NCBI GenBank assembly: GCA_018715125.1
Contig: DVMF01000036.1
Span: forward strand, 1-64,000
DNA length: 64,000 bases
DNA from: Candidatus Coprousia avicola
GTDB taxonomy: Bacteria > Actinomycetota > Coriobacteriia > Coriobacteriales > Coriobacteriaceae
Direction of reading: 5' to 3'
The notes beneath the pieces are model-generated. The model made no database searches. It saw nothing but the letters and a program-made list of their open reading frames with translations, and was not told the origin of the DNA. Positions within the stretch are counted from its first letter, which is position 1. Each line of letters begins with the position of its first letter. The translations under genes were made by a program, and so were the position numbers. This document shows, one piece after another, positions 14,858-23,801 of the stretch.

Positions 14858-16909
14858 ATGAAAATCAAGGGTAAGCACATCGCGATCACGGCGGGCTTGA
14901 GCGCCGTGCTGGCGCTGAGCCCGGTGGTCGGTACGGTGAGCTCGGTCTACGCCGAGGGAGACGGCAGTGCCGCGAATGCGCGCGTCGCCGATGAGATCAA
15001 CATCACCATGAAGTATCTCGACCAAAACGGTGAGCGGGCCAGCTATACGACGGGTACGGTTGGCGGCCAGCTGCAGGCTGTCGATATCCCGATGAACGTT
15101 CCCGGCAAGCAGCTTGTAGGGTTCGAGGTCACCAGCGGCACGTTTGGCGATCAGGGCACTCCCTTCGGGAGTGTTGACGAGCTTCTCTCGTTCCAGTTCC
15201 AGGGCAACGCGACGGTGGAGGCGCTCTACGAGGACGTGGCCCCGGTCGACCCCGTTGAGACCCACAACATCACGGTGAAGTACCTCGACGAGAACGGCAA
15301 CGAGGCGACCCTCGCCACCACGACCGGCGCCGACGGCCGCATCATCTCGCTCCCCGGCGCGCCGACTGAGGTCCCCGGCAAGAGGCTCGTCCGCTGGGTC
15401 GTCACCGAGGGCGTGCTCGAGGACAAGGCCTCCTGGTTCTCCTCGGAGGAGAACATGGCGACGTTCGTGTTCAAGGGCGACGCGACGGTCGAGGCCGTCT
15501 ACGAGGACGTTGAGCCCGAGGAGCCCGAGCAGCGCTACATCACCGTCCACTTCATGGATGGCGATGAGGAGATCAGCACCGGCGCGGTGCTGAACGGCAC
15601 CTCCGACTGGAGTGGCGTCACCAACCCCACCAAGGACGGCTACACCTTCGCCGGCTGGAACTTCGAGGGCGAGACCACGCTTTACCAGGACCTCGACACG
15701 GTGGCTGTGGCATATGACAGCTCGATTACCGAGATCAACCTCTATGCCAACTGGACCAAGGACGAAGAGGTTCCGTTCGAGCGCTACATCGACGTCAACT
15801 ACTGGGACGGCGACCAGCTCCTCGGCACCGGCCAGGTCCTCAACGGCACGACGCAGTGGAGCGGCATCGTCAACCCGACCAAGGACGGCTACACCTTCGC
15901 CGGCTGGAGCTTCGAGGGCGAGACGGCGACCTACCCCGACCTCGACGTGGTGCGTGCCGCCTACGATGCCACGATCGATGAGATCAACGTCTACGCCAAC
16001 TGGACCGAGAACGAGGCTCCTGCGCCCGAGCAGCGCTACATAGACGTCAACTACTGGGACGGCGACCAGCTCCTCGGCACCGGCGCCGTGCTGAACGGCA
16101 CCTCCGACTGGAGCGGCGTCGTCAGCCCGACCAAGGACGGCTACACCTTCGCCGGCTGGCAGTTCGATGGCGAGTCGACCATCTACACGGATGCCGAGCT
16201 CGACGGTGTGGTTATCGCCGCTGACGAGTCCGTGACCGAGATCAACCTGTACGCCCAGTGGGACGAGGTCGTTCCCGAGCAGCGCTACATCGATGTCAAC
16301 TACTGGGACGGCGACCAGCTCCTCGGCACCGGCGCCGTGCTGAACGGCACTAACCAGTGGAGCGGTATCGTCAACCCGACCAAGGACGGCTACACCTTCG
16401 CCGGCTGGCAGTTCGAGGGTGAGGACACGGTTACCTCCGATCTCGACAAGGTGGTCTTCGCGGGCGATGCATCGGTGACCGAGATCAACCTCTACGCCCA
16501 GTGGAACAAGGTCATCGATCCGGAGACCAAGTTCTACACGGTGACCTTCGACGATTGCCTCGCCAACACGGAGAACCTGACCGTCCAGGTGGAGGAGGGC
16601 AAGACCGTCCTCAAGCCCATCGATCCCACCTGCGAGGGCTGGAAGTTCGAGGGCTGGTTCACCGACACTGCGCTCACTCAGGCCTATGACTTCGATGCGC
16701 CGGTTACCGCCGACCTCACGCTCTACGCCAAGTGGAGCCAGGTTGAGGGCGCGGGTGAGACCGAGGATGCCGTCACCCCCACCAAGCCCGAGGATAAGGG
16801 CGGCCTGCCCCAGACGGGCGACATCGCCGCTATCGCTACGGCTGCGGTGGCTGTCGCGGGCGCCGGTATCGCCGGTGCCGGTGCGCTGATCAACAAGCGC
16901 CGCAAGTAA
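14858..16909 (+). CDS. LPxTG cell-wall-anchored protein with InlB-type repeats
   Basis: The 683-residue secreted protein has a Sec signal peptide (to about residue 30, cleavage near VYAEG). Two N-terminal repeats follow (about 45-115 and 130-220), then four near-identical 83-84-residue repeats containing NPTKDGYTFAGW, which match the Flg_new/InlB B-repeat family. One shorter repeat and a sorting signal LPQTG-helix-KRRK complete it. Sortase should attach it to the cell wall. Roles of such repeats in adhesion are known elsewhere; here function is inferred. The ATG follows AAGGAGGA. A strong terminator follows. Confidence 0.9.
   Translation: MKIKGKHIAITAGLSAVLALSPVVGTVSSVYAEGDGSAANARVADEINITMKYLDQNGERASYTTGTVGGQLQAVDIPMNVPGKQLVGFEVTSGTFGDQGTPFGSVDELLSFQFQGNATVEALYEDVAPVDPVETHNITVKYLDENGNEATLATTTGADGRIISLPGAPTEVPGKRLVRWVVTEGVLEDKASWFSSEENMATFVFKGDATVEAVYEDVEPEEPEQRYITVHFMDGDEEISTGAVLNGTSDWSGVTNPTKDGYTFAGWNFEGETTLYQDLDTVAVAYDSSITEINLYANWTKDEEVPFERYIDVNYWDGDQLLGTGQVLNGTTQWSGIVNPTKDGYTFAGWSFEGETATYPDLDVVRAAYDATIDEINVYANWTENEAPAPEQRYIDVNYWDGDQLLGTGAVLNGTSDWSGVVSPTKDGYTFAGWQFDGESTIYTDAELDGVVIAADESVTEINLYAQWDEVVPEQRYIDVNYWDGDQLLGTGAVLNGTNQWSGIVNPTKDGYTFAGWQFEGEDTVTSDLDKVVFAGDASVTEINLYAQWNKVIDPETKFYTVTFDDCLANTENLTVQVEEGKTVLKPIDPTCEGWKFEGWFTDTALTQAYDFDAPVTADLTLYAKWSQVEGAGETEDAVTPTKPEDKGGLPQTGDIAAIATAAVAVAGAGIAGAGALINKRRK
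15530..16510 (+). repeat. Four tandem ~250-bp coding repeats
   Basis: Repeat starts (CGCTAC) fall at about 15533, 15782, 16034 and 16283, giving periods of 249-252 bp. The last three units share long stretches of identical DNA, for example the YWDGDQLLGTG coding segment. This makes copy-number change by recombination likely. Confidence 0.85.
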
Positions 16910-16932
16910 TTTCGTAGCACGCAGATGCTGCT

Positions 16933-16969
16933 GGCGGCTCGCTCGCATCCCGAGCGAGCCGCCTTTTTT
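16933..16969 (+). terminator. Strong intrinsic terminator after the LPxTG gene
   Basis: GGCGGCTCGCTCG pairs perfectly with CGAGCGAGCCGCC (5-base loop) and is followed by six T residues. Confidence 0.92.
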
Positions 16970-17032
16970 GATGGATTGGGTGCGTGGCGGGAGACGGCCT
17001 GTCTCTGCAGGCACCCCCGTGCGGAGGTTGCC

Positions 17033-17341
17033 ATGGGGCACAAAGAGGGCATTTCGCTCGAAGGCATCAGCGAGCGCCGAGGTCATCGGCATGCGTTTGT
17101 GTACGAGCGCGTGTATGAGATTATCGCGCGCGACACCGATGCCACGGGTTCGACTACGTTCTCAAAGCGCTCGCTTGCCGCATCGCTTGATTGCTCGTTA
17201 CGCTCGGTCGATACGGCGATCCAGCGTCTCCGCAACGACGGCGTCATCGAGGCCGTGCCGCAGTATGGCGAAAACGGCGCACAGCTTGCAAACGTCTATA
17301 GGCTCTGCCGCCCGTTAGGGTCCGCTCCCGCGTCTCGGTGA
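17033..17341 (+). CDS. Small winged-helix DNA-binding protein
   Basis: The 102-residue protein has a likely helix-turn-helix and wing: FSKRSLAASLDCSLRSVDTAIQRL, then NDGVIEAVPQYG. This is the general layout of MarR/GntR-like or replication-initiator winged helices without a ligand domain. The start chosen is the ATG after CGGAGG; the track's upstream residues run through the previous terminator. It stands between the surface gene and mfd with no obvious target. The family is not otherwise recognised. Confidence 0.6.
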   Translation: MGHKEGISLEGISERRGHRHAFVYERVYEIIARDTDATGSTTFSKRSLAASLDCSLRSVDTAIQRLRNDGVIEAVPQYGENGAQLANVYRLCRPLGSAPASR

Positions 17342-17532
17342 GGGGCTGCGCGGGCACAGGTTCTGGCGATTATGGCTCGTGCGTGCATGACGCGTACCCG
17401 TTCGCTATGTATGCTGACCCTGCGCTAAGATAGGGGCAAACGAGAACGAATGACCCGCGCCGACTTGTTCGGGCGGGTTTTCGGCGTGCGCGCTAACGGC
17501 GTGTCGCGCCGCCGGGCAAGACGGGAGACCGC

Positions 17533-20500
17533 ATGCTGATTCATCGCATCGCCGCGCAGCTGTTTCAAGCCGAGGGACCGCGCACCATCGAGCAGGCGCT
17601 AGATGAGGGAAAAGATGCCACGCTCGCGGTTTCGCAGTCGGGGCGCACGCTGTTGCTTGCGGCTCAGTTTGCCCGCCGTCCGCGTCCGGTGGTCTACGTT
17701 GTCTCGGGGGAGGAGGCGGCCGATCGCGCGGCCCGCGCACTCGTCGCCTATCTAGGGCTTGAACGGGTGGTCCGCTACCCCGAGCGGCGCGACCTGCCAT
17801 GGAGCGCCAAAGCGGATCTCGACGACGCCGCCGTGGCGCAGCGCTGCTTCGCCTTGGGGCGCATCGCGCGGGGAGAGGCCGTCATCATGGTCGCGTCTGC
17901 GCGGGCGCTGCTGCGCTGCGTGCCCGGGCCCGAGACGCCGTACTGGCGTGAGGCGCATTTTGCCGTGGGGGAGGAGATACCCTTCGAGGAGGTGCCGCGC
18001 CGCCTGGTGAGCATGGGCTACACCTCTTCGGAGGCCGCCGACGCCCCGGGGCTTTTCCGCGTGCACGGCGACACGGTTGACGTCTTGCCCGCGCAGGCGA
18101 CCGCTCCGGTGCGGCTTGAGTTCTTCGGTGACGAGATAGACCGCATTCGCCGCATGGTGGGCACGACGGGCCAGACCATCGGCGACGAGGACGCTATCGA
18201 CATCTATCCGTGCCGCGAGCTCGCGCTCACCGACGATGCCGTGGCCCGTTTGCGTGCGGCGCTCTACCAGCCCGCACAGCAGGATACCGAGCTGGCGGCG
18301 CTCCTCGAGCTCGCCTGCGCGCGCGTGGCCACGCCCGAGCTCGATCGCTTCCTCCCTCTCCTCTACGAGCGTACGGACTCACCTCTCGCGCACATCGCGC
18401 CAAATGCGCTCGTAGTGCTCTCGGAGCCGCGTTCGCTCTTCGACGACTGCGCTCGCGCCTACGAGGACCTCGACCGCCGCGCGGGCGAGGCGCGCGTCGA
18501 TAGGCTCGACGGGCTCTACGTGCGTCCGCAGGAACTCGATTTCGGTCGCCAGCAGCGGTTGAACTACGTCTCGCTCATCCGTGCGGGCGGCGCCGTAACT
18601 GCGGAGCTCAAGATCGAGCAGCCCGCCATCGCCGGGTCGGACACGCGCTTCATCTCCCGCATCCGCGAATGCGTCTCCAACCGTTTCGCCGTGGTCTTCG
18701 CTGCGCCCGATCGCGGGGCGCGCGAGTCGCTCGAGCTCTCGTTTGGCGACGAATCGATACCCTTTGAGGAGTCTCTGCAGGCAGCGCCCGAGAACGAAGG
18801 CGAGGTCAGCGCCTCCGTTCGGCTGCGCGTGACCGACCCTTTGAACCTCAAGCGCATCGATCCCGCCGAGCGCGTGCATACGGTGCCCACGCTTACGCGC
18901 GGGCGCGTCACGTTTATCGACCTCGCGCTTCCCGCCGGTGTCGTGGTTCCCGAGGCGCATCTCGCAGTCTTCTCCATCGCGGACCTTAACGCCCGCTTGG
19001 ACGCGCGCCGCGGCCGCACCGCACGCCGCAAGGTCGACATCACCGAGGTGACCTTCCCCTTCAAGCCGGGCGATTACGTGGTGCACGCCACGCACGGCAT
19101 CGCGTTGTTCTCGGCGATCGTGCGGCAGGAGGTCGCCGGTCGCGAGCGCGACTACTTTCTCTTGGAGTATGCGGGCGGCGACAAGCTCTACGTACCGCTT
19201 GAGCAGGTGGACCGCATCACGCGCTACGTGGGTCCCGACGGCGACAGCCCCCGTCTCACGCGCCTCAACACGGCCGACTGGTCGCGCGCGACCAACAAGG
19301 CGCGCAAGAGCGCCAAAAAGCTCGCCTTCGACCTCGTCGACCTCTACACGCGCCGCAGCTCCATCACCGGTTTCGCCTGTCCGCCCGACACGCCCGAGCA
19401 GCTCGAGATGGAGGCGAGTTTCCCCTACGAGCCCACGCACGACCAGATGGAGGCCATTGACGACATCAAGGCGGATATGGAGTCGCCTAAGCCCATGGAC
19501 CGTCTGCTCTGCGGCGACGTGGGCTTTGGCAAGACGGAGGTCGCCCTGCGCGCCGCCTTCAAGTGCGTCGACTCCGGACGTCAGGTGATGGTGCTCTGCC
19601 CCACCACCATTCTGGCCCAGCAGCACTATCAGACGTTCTTCGAGCGCTTCGCCCCCTTTGGTGTGGAAGTCGAGGTGCTCTCCCGCTTTAGGACGCCCGC
19701 GCAGCAGAGGCGCGCGCTCTCGGCGTTTGCCGAGGGCAAGGTCGACGTGCTGGTGGGCACGCACCGCCTGCTCTCCGCCGATGTCAACCCGGCGCGCCTC
19801 GGGCTCGTTATCATCGACGAGGAGCAGCGTTTCGGCGTGCAGCACAAAGAGCAGCTTAAAAACCTGCGCGAGCAGATCGATGTGCTCACGCTTTCGGCTA
19901 CGCCCATCCCGCGCACCATGCAGATGGCGATCAGCGGGGTGCGCGACATGAGCCTCATCACCACGCCGCCCACGGGACGCCGCCCCGTGATCGTGCATGT
20001 GGGGGAGTACGATCCAGACGTGGTCTCGGCGGCCATCCGTCTGGAACTGGGGCGCAAGGGTCAGGTCTACTACGTGTCCAACCGCGTCAAGACCATCGAC
20101 GACGCCGTCGACCGCGTGCACGAAGTCGCACCCGAGGCGCGCGTGGGCGTGGCGCACGGCAAGATGAGCCCGCGCGAGGTCGAGGACGTCATGATCGACT
20201 TTGCGACGGGCAGGATCGACGTGCTCGTCGCCACGACGATTATCGAGAGCGGTATCGACAACCCGCATACCAACACGCTGATCATCGAGGACTCGCAGCG
20301 ACTCGGTTTGGCGCAGCTCTACCAGCTCAAGGGCCGTGTGGGACGCTCTGCCACACAGGCGTACGCCTACTTTATGTTCCCCGGCGAGATTCCGCTCACG
20401 CCCGAGGCGACGGAGCGCCTGACCGCGCTCGCCGAGTTTCAGGACCTGGGCAGCGGCATGCGCATCGCCATGCGCGACCTCGAGATTCGCGGCGCGGGGT

Positions 20501-21099
20501 CGCTCGTGGGCGCCGAGCAGCACGGCAACCTCTCGAGCGTGGGCTTCGACCTCTTTACGCAGATGCTGGGTCAGGCTGTGGCCGAGGCGCGCGGCGAAGG
20601 CGGAGAGGTAGAGCAGGCGACGGTGGCCATCAATCTGCCCGCCGACTTCTTCTTGGCCGAGGAGTACGTGCCCGCCGTCGACAAGCGCGTGCTCGTCTAC
20701 CGCAAGGTTGCGGCGGCGGAGACCTTGGCAGAGGTCGATGCGGCCGAGGCGGCCTGCGAGGAGGAGTTCGGCGCGCTGCCGCTTGCGGCCAAGAACCTGT
20801 TCGACCGCGCGCGCCTGCGCATCCGGGCGGACCGTCTGGGGATGGAGAGCATCTCGCTTGCGGCGGGGCGCCTCACGTTCCAGGGCGTCGACGTGCCCAA
20901 GACGGTGGCATTCGACCTCAAGAGCCGTCTCTCGGCCGTCAATTTCCCCAAGAGCCGCAAGCTCTCGGTGCCCTACAAGGCAGGTGCCGGGTCGGGCACC
21001 GGCGTGGGCCGCGGGCTCGATGCCAACGACCCTGCGGGCCCCGTGGCGGCGGCACTCAAAGTGCTCGAGCAGCTCGGACCGAGTGGAGATGACGACTAG
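17533..21099 (+). CDS. mfd: Transcription-repair coupling factor Mfd
   Basis: Mfd removes RNA polymerase stalled at DNA lesions and recruits UvrA. The 1188-residue length is normal. In order, it shows an N-terminal UvrB-like region, the CarD-like RNA-polymerase-interaction domain (PGDYVVHATHG, about 512), Walker A GDVGFGKTE (about 661), DEEQ (about 761), the RecG-like TRG segment and the C-terminal TRCF domain. The ATG follows GGGAG. About 190 bp separate it from the preceding gene; a TAAGAT near 17427 could be part of its promoter. Confidence 0.96.
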   Translation: MLIHRIAAQLFQAEGPRTIEQALDEGKDATLAVSQSGRTLLLAAQFARRPRPVVYVVSGEEAADRAARALVAYLGLERVVRYPERRDLPWSAKADLDDAAVAQRCFALGRIARGEAVIMVASARALLRCVPGPETPYWREAHFAVGEEIPFEEVPRRLVSMGYTSSEAADAPGLFRVHGDTVDVLPAQATAPVRLEFFGDEIDRIRRMVGTTGQTIGDEDAIDIYPCRELALTDDAVARLRAALYQPAQQDTELAALLELACARVATPELDRFLPLLYERTDSPLAHIAPNALVVLSEPRSLFDDCARAYEDLDRRAGEARVDRLDGLYVRPQELDFGRQQRLNYVSLIRAGGAVTAELKIEQPAIAGSDTRFISRIRECVSNRFAVVFAAPDRGARESLELSFGDESIPFEESLQAAPENEGEVSASVRLRVTDPLNLKRIDPAERVHTVPTLTRGRVTFIDLALPAGVVVPEAHLAVFSIADLNARLDARRGRTARRKVDITEVTFPFKPGDYVVHATHGIALFSAIVRQEVAGRERDYFLLEYAGGDKLYVPLEQVDRITRYVGPDGDSPRLTRLNTADWSRATNKARKSAKKLAFDLVDLYTRRSSITGFACPPDTPEQLEMEASFPYEPTHDQMEAIDDIKADMESPKPMDRLLCGDVGFGKTEVALRAAFKCVDSGRQVMVLCPTTILAQQHYQTFFERFAPFGVEVEVLSRFRTPAQQRRALSAFAEGKVDVLVGTHRLLSADVNPARLGLVIIDEEQRFGVQHKEQLKNLREQIDVLTLSATPIPRTMQMAISGVRDMSLITTPPTGRRPVIVHVGEYDPDVVSAAIRLELGRKGQVYYVSNRVKTIDDAVDRVHEVAPEARVGVAHGKMSPREVEDVMIDFATGRIDVLVATTIIESGIDNPHTNTLIIEDSQRLGLAQLYQLKGRVGRSATQAYAYFMFPGEIPLTPEATERLTALAEFQDLGSGMRIAMRDLEIRGAGSLVGAEQHGNLSSVGFDLFTQMLGQAVAEARGEGGEVEQATVAINLPADFFLAEEYVPAVDKRVLVYRKVAAAETLAEVDAAEAACEEEFGALPLAAKNLFDRARLRIRADRLGMESISLAAGRLTFQGVDVPKTVAFDLKSRLSAVNFPKSRKLSVPYKAGAGSGTGVGRGLDANDPAGPVAAALKVLEQLGPSGDDD

Positions 21100-21118
21100 G
21101 GGTGCCCTGCGGGCAGCA

Positions 21119-21200
21119 TCTACTCTTTTTGCTGTAGTTGCTAAACTTTCTACCGTTGCTATTTTTGCTATTCAGGTAGATGACCTATATAGCAGTTGTG
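21119..21200. other. AT-rich gap with TTGCT repeats
   Basis: In an otherwise GC-rich sequence, the mfd-GNAT gap has four TTGCT repeats (TTGCTGTAG, TTGCTAAAC, TTGCTATTT, TTGCTATTC) and the inverted pair TCTACC (21149-21154)/GGTAGA (21175-21180). It may hold the promoter or terminator, or be a remnant of a small repeat. Confidence 0.4.
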
Positions 21201-21281
21201 TGCGAGCGGATTCCGATTTGAATGGCGGGGGATGGCGCAATGGCGAACGTGATGAACGGGACGATGTCGGAGGGTGGCGCT

Positions 21282-21881
21282 GTGCGCATCCGCGTGGCGA
21301 CGCTTGCGGACGCGGCTCGCTGCCATGAGATCTATGTGCCCTACGTGCGCGACACGGCAGTGACCTTCGAGTACGAGCCGCCGACGTTCGACGAGTTTCG
21401 CACCCGCATGGCAAAGACCCTCGAGCGCTATCCCTATCTTGTTGCCGAAAAGACGGATGCCGGCGCACGCGACGGCAGCGCCCGCATCGTCGGTTACATG
21501 TACGTGAGCCCTTTCAAGGAGCGTCCTGCCTACGACTGGGCGGTCGAGACCTCAATCTACGTCGACCGTGCATGCCGGCGCGGCGGTGTGGGCCGCGCGC
21601 TGCATGCCGCGATGGAGCGCTGCCTTACGGCGCAGGGCATTCTCAACATGGAGGCATGTATCGCCACCACCGAGGTCGAAGACGAGCATCTTACCAACGA
21701 CAGCTGGCGCTTCCACGAGCGGATGGGCTATCGGCTGGTTGGTGAGTTCAGGCAGTGCGGCTACAAGTACCACCGGTGGTACAACATGATCTGGATGGAG
21801 AAGCACATCGCACCGCATCGGGAGGACCAGCCGCCCGTCATCCCGTTCCCTGAAGTGCGTGGGCGCCTCGGAATCGCGTAA
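21282..21881 (+). CDS. GNAT-family N-acetyltransferase (phosphinothricin-acetyltransferase type)
   Basis: The roughly 200-residue enzyme should transfer acetyl from acetyl-CoA to an amine. The fold is visible as RIRVATLADAARCHEIY at the N-terminus, VETSIYVDRACRRGGVGRAL (acetyl-CoA-binding R/Q-x-x-G-x-G/A) and a C-terminal GYRLVGEFRQCGYKYHRWY typical of the Pat/YncA group. The GTG at 21282 has GGAGGG 7 bases upstream and matches where family homology begins. In-frame ATGs at 21222, 21240, 21252 and 21264 are alternatives. The substrate is unknown. Confidence 0.8.
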   Translation: MRIRVATLADAARCHEIYVPYVRDTAVTFEYEPPTFDEFRTRMAKTLERYPYLVAEKTDAGARDGSARIVGYMYVSPFKERPAYDWAVETSIYVDRACRRGGVGRALHAAMERCLTAQGILNMEACIATTEVEDEHLTNDSWRFHERMGYRLVGEFRQCGYKYHRWYNMIWMEKHIAPHREDQPPVIPFPEVRGRLGIA

Positions 21882-21908
21882 TTCCACACTTCGTAGGCTT
21901 GGAATCGC

Positions 21909-23618
21909 CTACCCTACGACGCGATAGCGGGTTGCCCGGGCGCGGCCGACCTTCTCGAGTTTCCCCTCCTTCACGAGGCCATTGATGACCTTGAGCGTCG
22001 TGTCGCGTCCCGTCCCGAGCGCCTTCTGCGCTTCTTCACGCGAAAACCCTTTCTTATCCGAGGCGAAGGTGACGAGAAGGTGCTCGATGGCGGACCTGCC
22101 GGTGTCCTCCGTGGTGTTGTGAACGGGCGTTTCGCGAACGCTTCTTTTGGTGCCTGGGGTTTCGCCATCGATAGCTGCATCGTCGACTATCGTTTGGGGA
22201 ATCCAGCGCCCTCCCTTTTCTCTGAGCTCGGGGGCACCCGGTCCCATCATGTCGGCCCATCGGGCATCGTCCTCTGTTTCATCCATCGTGGGCATGCCGA
22301 TTGCGGCGAGCGCGTGCTGGAATGCATCGCGCGCGCTCATGCCTCGCGCCTCTCCCGCCTCGCGGATACGTTGGAAGCGCAGCGCCTCGGCGCGCCGCTC
22401 GCACTCGCGATCGTACTCCGCCTTCACGTCGGTGGGGAGCGCTCCCATGGCGTTGAGTTTGTCAAACGCTTCATGTCCGCCGCGAAGACCGGGCCCATCG
22501 TTTCTTGTCCTGCTGAGATAGGGGTTATGCGTGGTGTTGATGTTAGGCAGACGTAAGGTGAAGAAGTTGCCCACTTCGACGGTCGCCTTCAGCTTCTCGT
22601 ACTGGTATAGCTCTTGGATGCGTGGCAGCCCCGATCCATATGCCTCGACCTCGTTGAATCTGTGGAACAGCGCCAGAAGCCGGGGATTGCGCGCGCTGGA
22701 TACGTTAGAGAAGATCTCTTTCTCTCGTACATGGTAGAGGTCGCCATAGGAGGTAAACGAAAGCGCGGTCCTGCTCATCTTGATAAGCGTCGGTGTGTAG
22801 AGGCTCTCGTCGTAATCGCGATGAATGATGGAGTTGAGAAGGCCCTCGCGTACGGCGTAGAGCGGGTAGTCTCGTACGTCTACGCGCGTGTGGCTGGGAA
22901 AATAGGATCTGAGGTTGCTGGCGCTTTGCAGGAACGAGAAGGCATCGTTGAACTGTTTGAGTATCGACCCGTCGCAGTCAAGACTGTTGAGAAACTCCGT
23001 GCAGGCGTCGTCATTGAACGTGGCGCATTTCAGGTTGTACGGATTCTGATCAGAAATAAGCAGGGCGAGGTTCGAGAAATAACCGTCGTCGGCATATAGG
23101 CCGAGCGCTTTGAAGCGCTCGCGTGAGAAATCCACGCCTTTCAGTTTGAAAAACGACTCTGCATAGGAAAACGTGAGGTCTTGGACCTTGGCATGACGGC
23201 TGTCGAAGAAGTCACCATCGGTCTCGCGGATCATACGGCGGATGTCACGCCTGCTCATAGGGACGGTCGCCGGTCCGAGGCGCGTGAAGACGCCCGCTGG
23301 AATGAGCCCCTTGTGAGCGAGGTAATAGGGCTTCTCGTCGCCCGACTCAACGCTCACTGCGATGATGCGCTTCCTCTCTAGCTCGATGGGTTCGATATGC
23401 ACGAACTGGAGCAGCTCGGGGCAGATGAGATCGTGTACGTAGTTGGATATCTTGAGCATGTCGCCGTCGATGTCCTCGAGGTCGAGCACGTTGCCAAAAT
23501 CGTCGATTCCGACGTAGATCTCGCCGCCGGTGCCGTTGGCGAACGCGATGATGGTTTTGCAGATACGTTCATTCACGCTGCGCTTGAACTCGATACGCTC
23601 GGTTTCCTGCAGTTGCAT
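21909..23618 (-). CDS. AlbA/Schlafen-domain, RecG-like ATP-binding transcriptional regulator
   Basis: The 569-residue protein begins MQLQETERIEFKRS and has an AlbA_2 (Schlafen-like) domain (about 1-120, with FANGTGGEIYVGIDDFG). A central HATPase_c_4/RecG-type region follows (VREGLLNSIIHRDYDES and EVEAYGSGLPRI), then a C-terminal winged helix. Such proteins are often annotated as RecG-like helicases but lack helicase motifs. The ATG follows GGAGGCGTC. The track fuses it to a 1331-residue ORF whose N-terminal part is a shadow of recQ. It is divergent from recQ across an inverted-repeat-rich gap, so autoregulation is likely. Confidence 0.8.
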   Translation of the reverse strand: MQLQETERIEFKRSVNERICKTIIAFANGTGGEIYVGIDDFGNVLDLEDIDGDMLKISNYVHDLICPELLQFVHIEPIELERKRIIAVSVESGDEKPYYLAHKGLIPAGVFTRLGPATVPMSRRDIRRMIRETDGDFFDSRHAKVQDLTFSYAESFFKLKGVDFSRERFKALGLYADDGYFSNLALLISDQNPYNLKCATFNDDACTEFLNSLDCDGSILKQFNDAFSFLQSASNLRSYFPSHTRVDVRDYPLYAVREGLLNSIIHRDYDESLYTPTLIKMSRTALSFTSYGDLYHVREKEIFSNVSSARNPRLLALFHRFNEVEAYGSGLPRIQELYQYEKLKATVEVGNFFTLRLPNINTTHNPYLSRTRNDGPGLRGGHEAFDKLNAMGALPTDVKAEYDRECERRAEALRFQRIREAGEARGMSARDAFQHALAAIGMPTMDETEDDARWADMMGPGAPELREKGGRWIPQTIVDDAAIDGETPGTKRSVRETPVHNTTEDTGRSAIEHLLVTFASDKKGFSREEAQKALGTGRDTTLKVINGLVKEGKLEKVGRARATRYRVVG

Positions 23619-23641
23619 GACGCCTCCATACCGTGTCTCGT

Positions 23642-23684
23642 ATCGACGATATGCATACGACGATACTAGCATATAATCGTCGAT
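23642..23684. promoter_or_regulatory. Operator-like repeats in the divergent regulator-recQ gap
   Basis: ATCGACGAT (23642-23650) and ATCGTCGAT (23676-23684) are perfect inverted copies, with a related ACGACGATAC between them and TATGCATA/TAGCATATA-type sequence around them. They lie 24-66 bp upstream of the AlbA-type regulator start, overlapping its probable promoter. Confidence 0.55.
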
Positions 23685-23717
23685 AAGGGCTTGGAAAACG
23701 ATGTCCGGGCGACACCG

Positions 23718-23723
23718 TATAAT
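23718..23723 (+). promoter_or_regulatory. Probable -10 element of recQ
   Basis: Perfect TATAAT. Transcription would start near 23730, which argues for the downstream start codon at 23802 with a short leader, or for leaderless translation from the ATG at 23730. Confidence 0.5.
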
Positions 23724-23801
23724 GGGCCGATGAAAAGGATGGGCGTTGAAGGCGGCTCTCCGCATGTCGGTACCGCCAAGATCACGAGGACGGGTGGAGC
23801 G

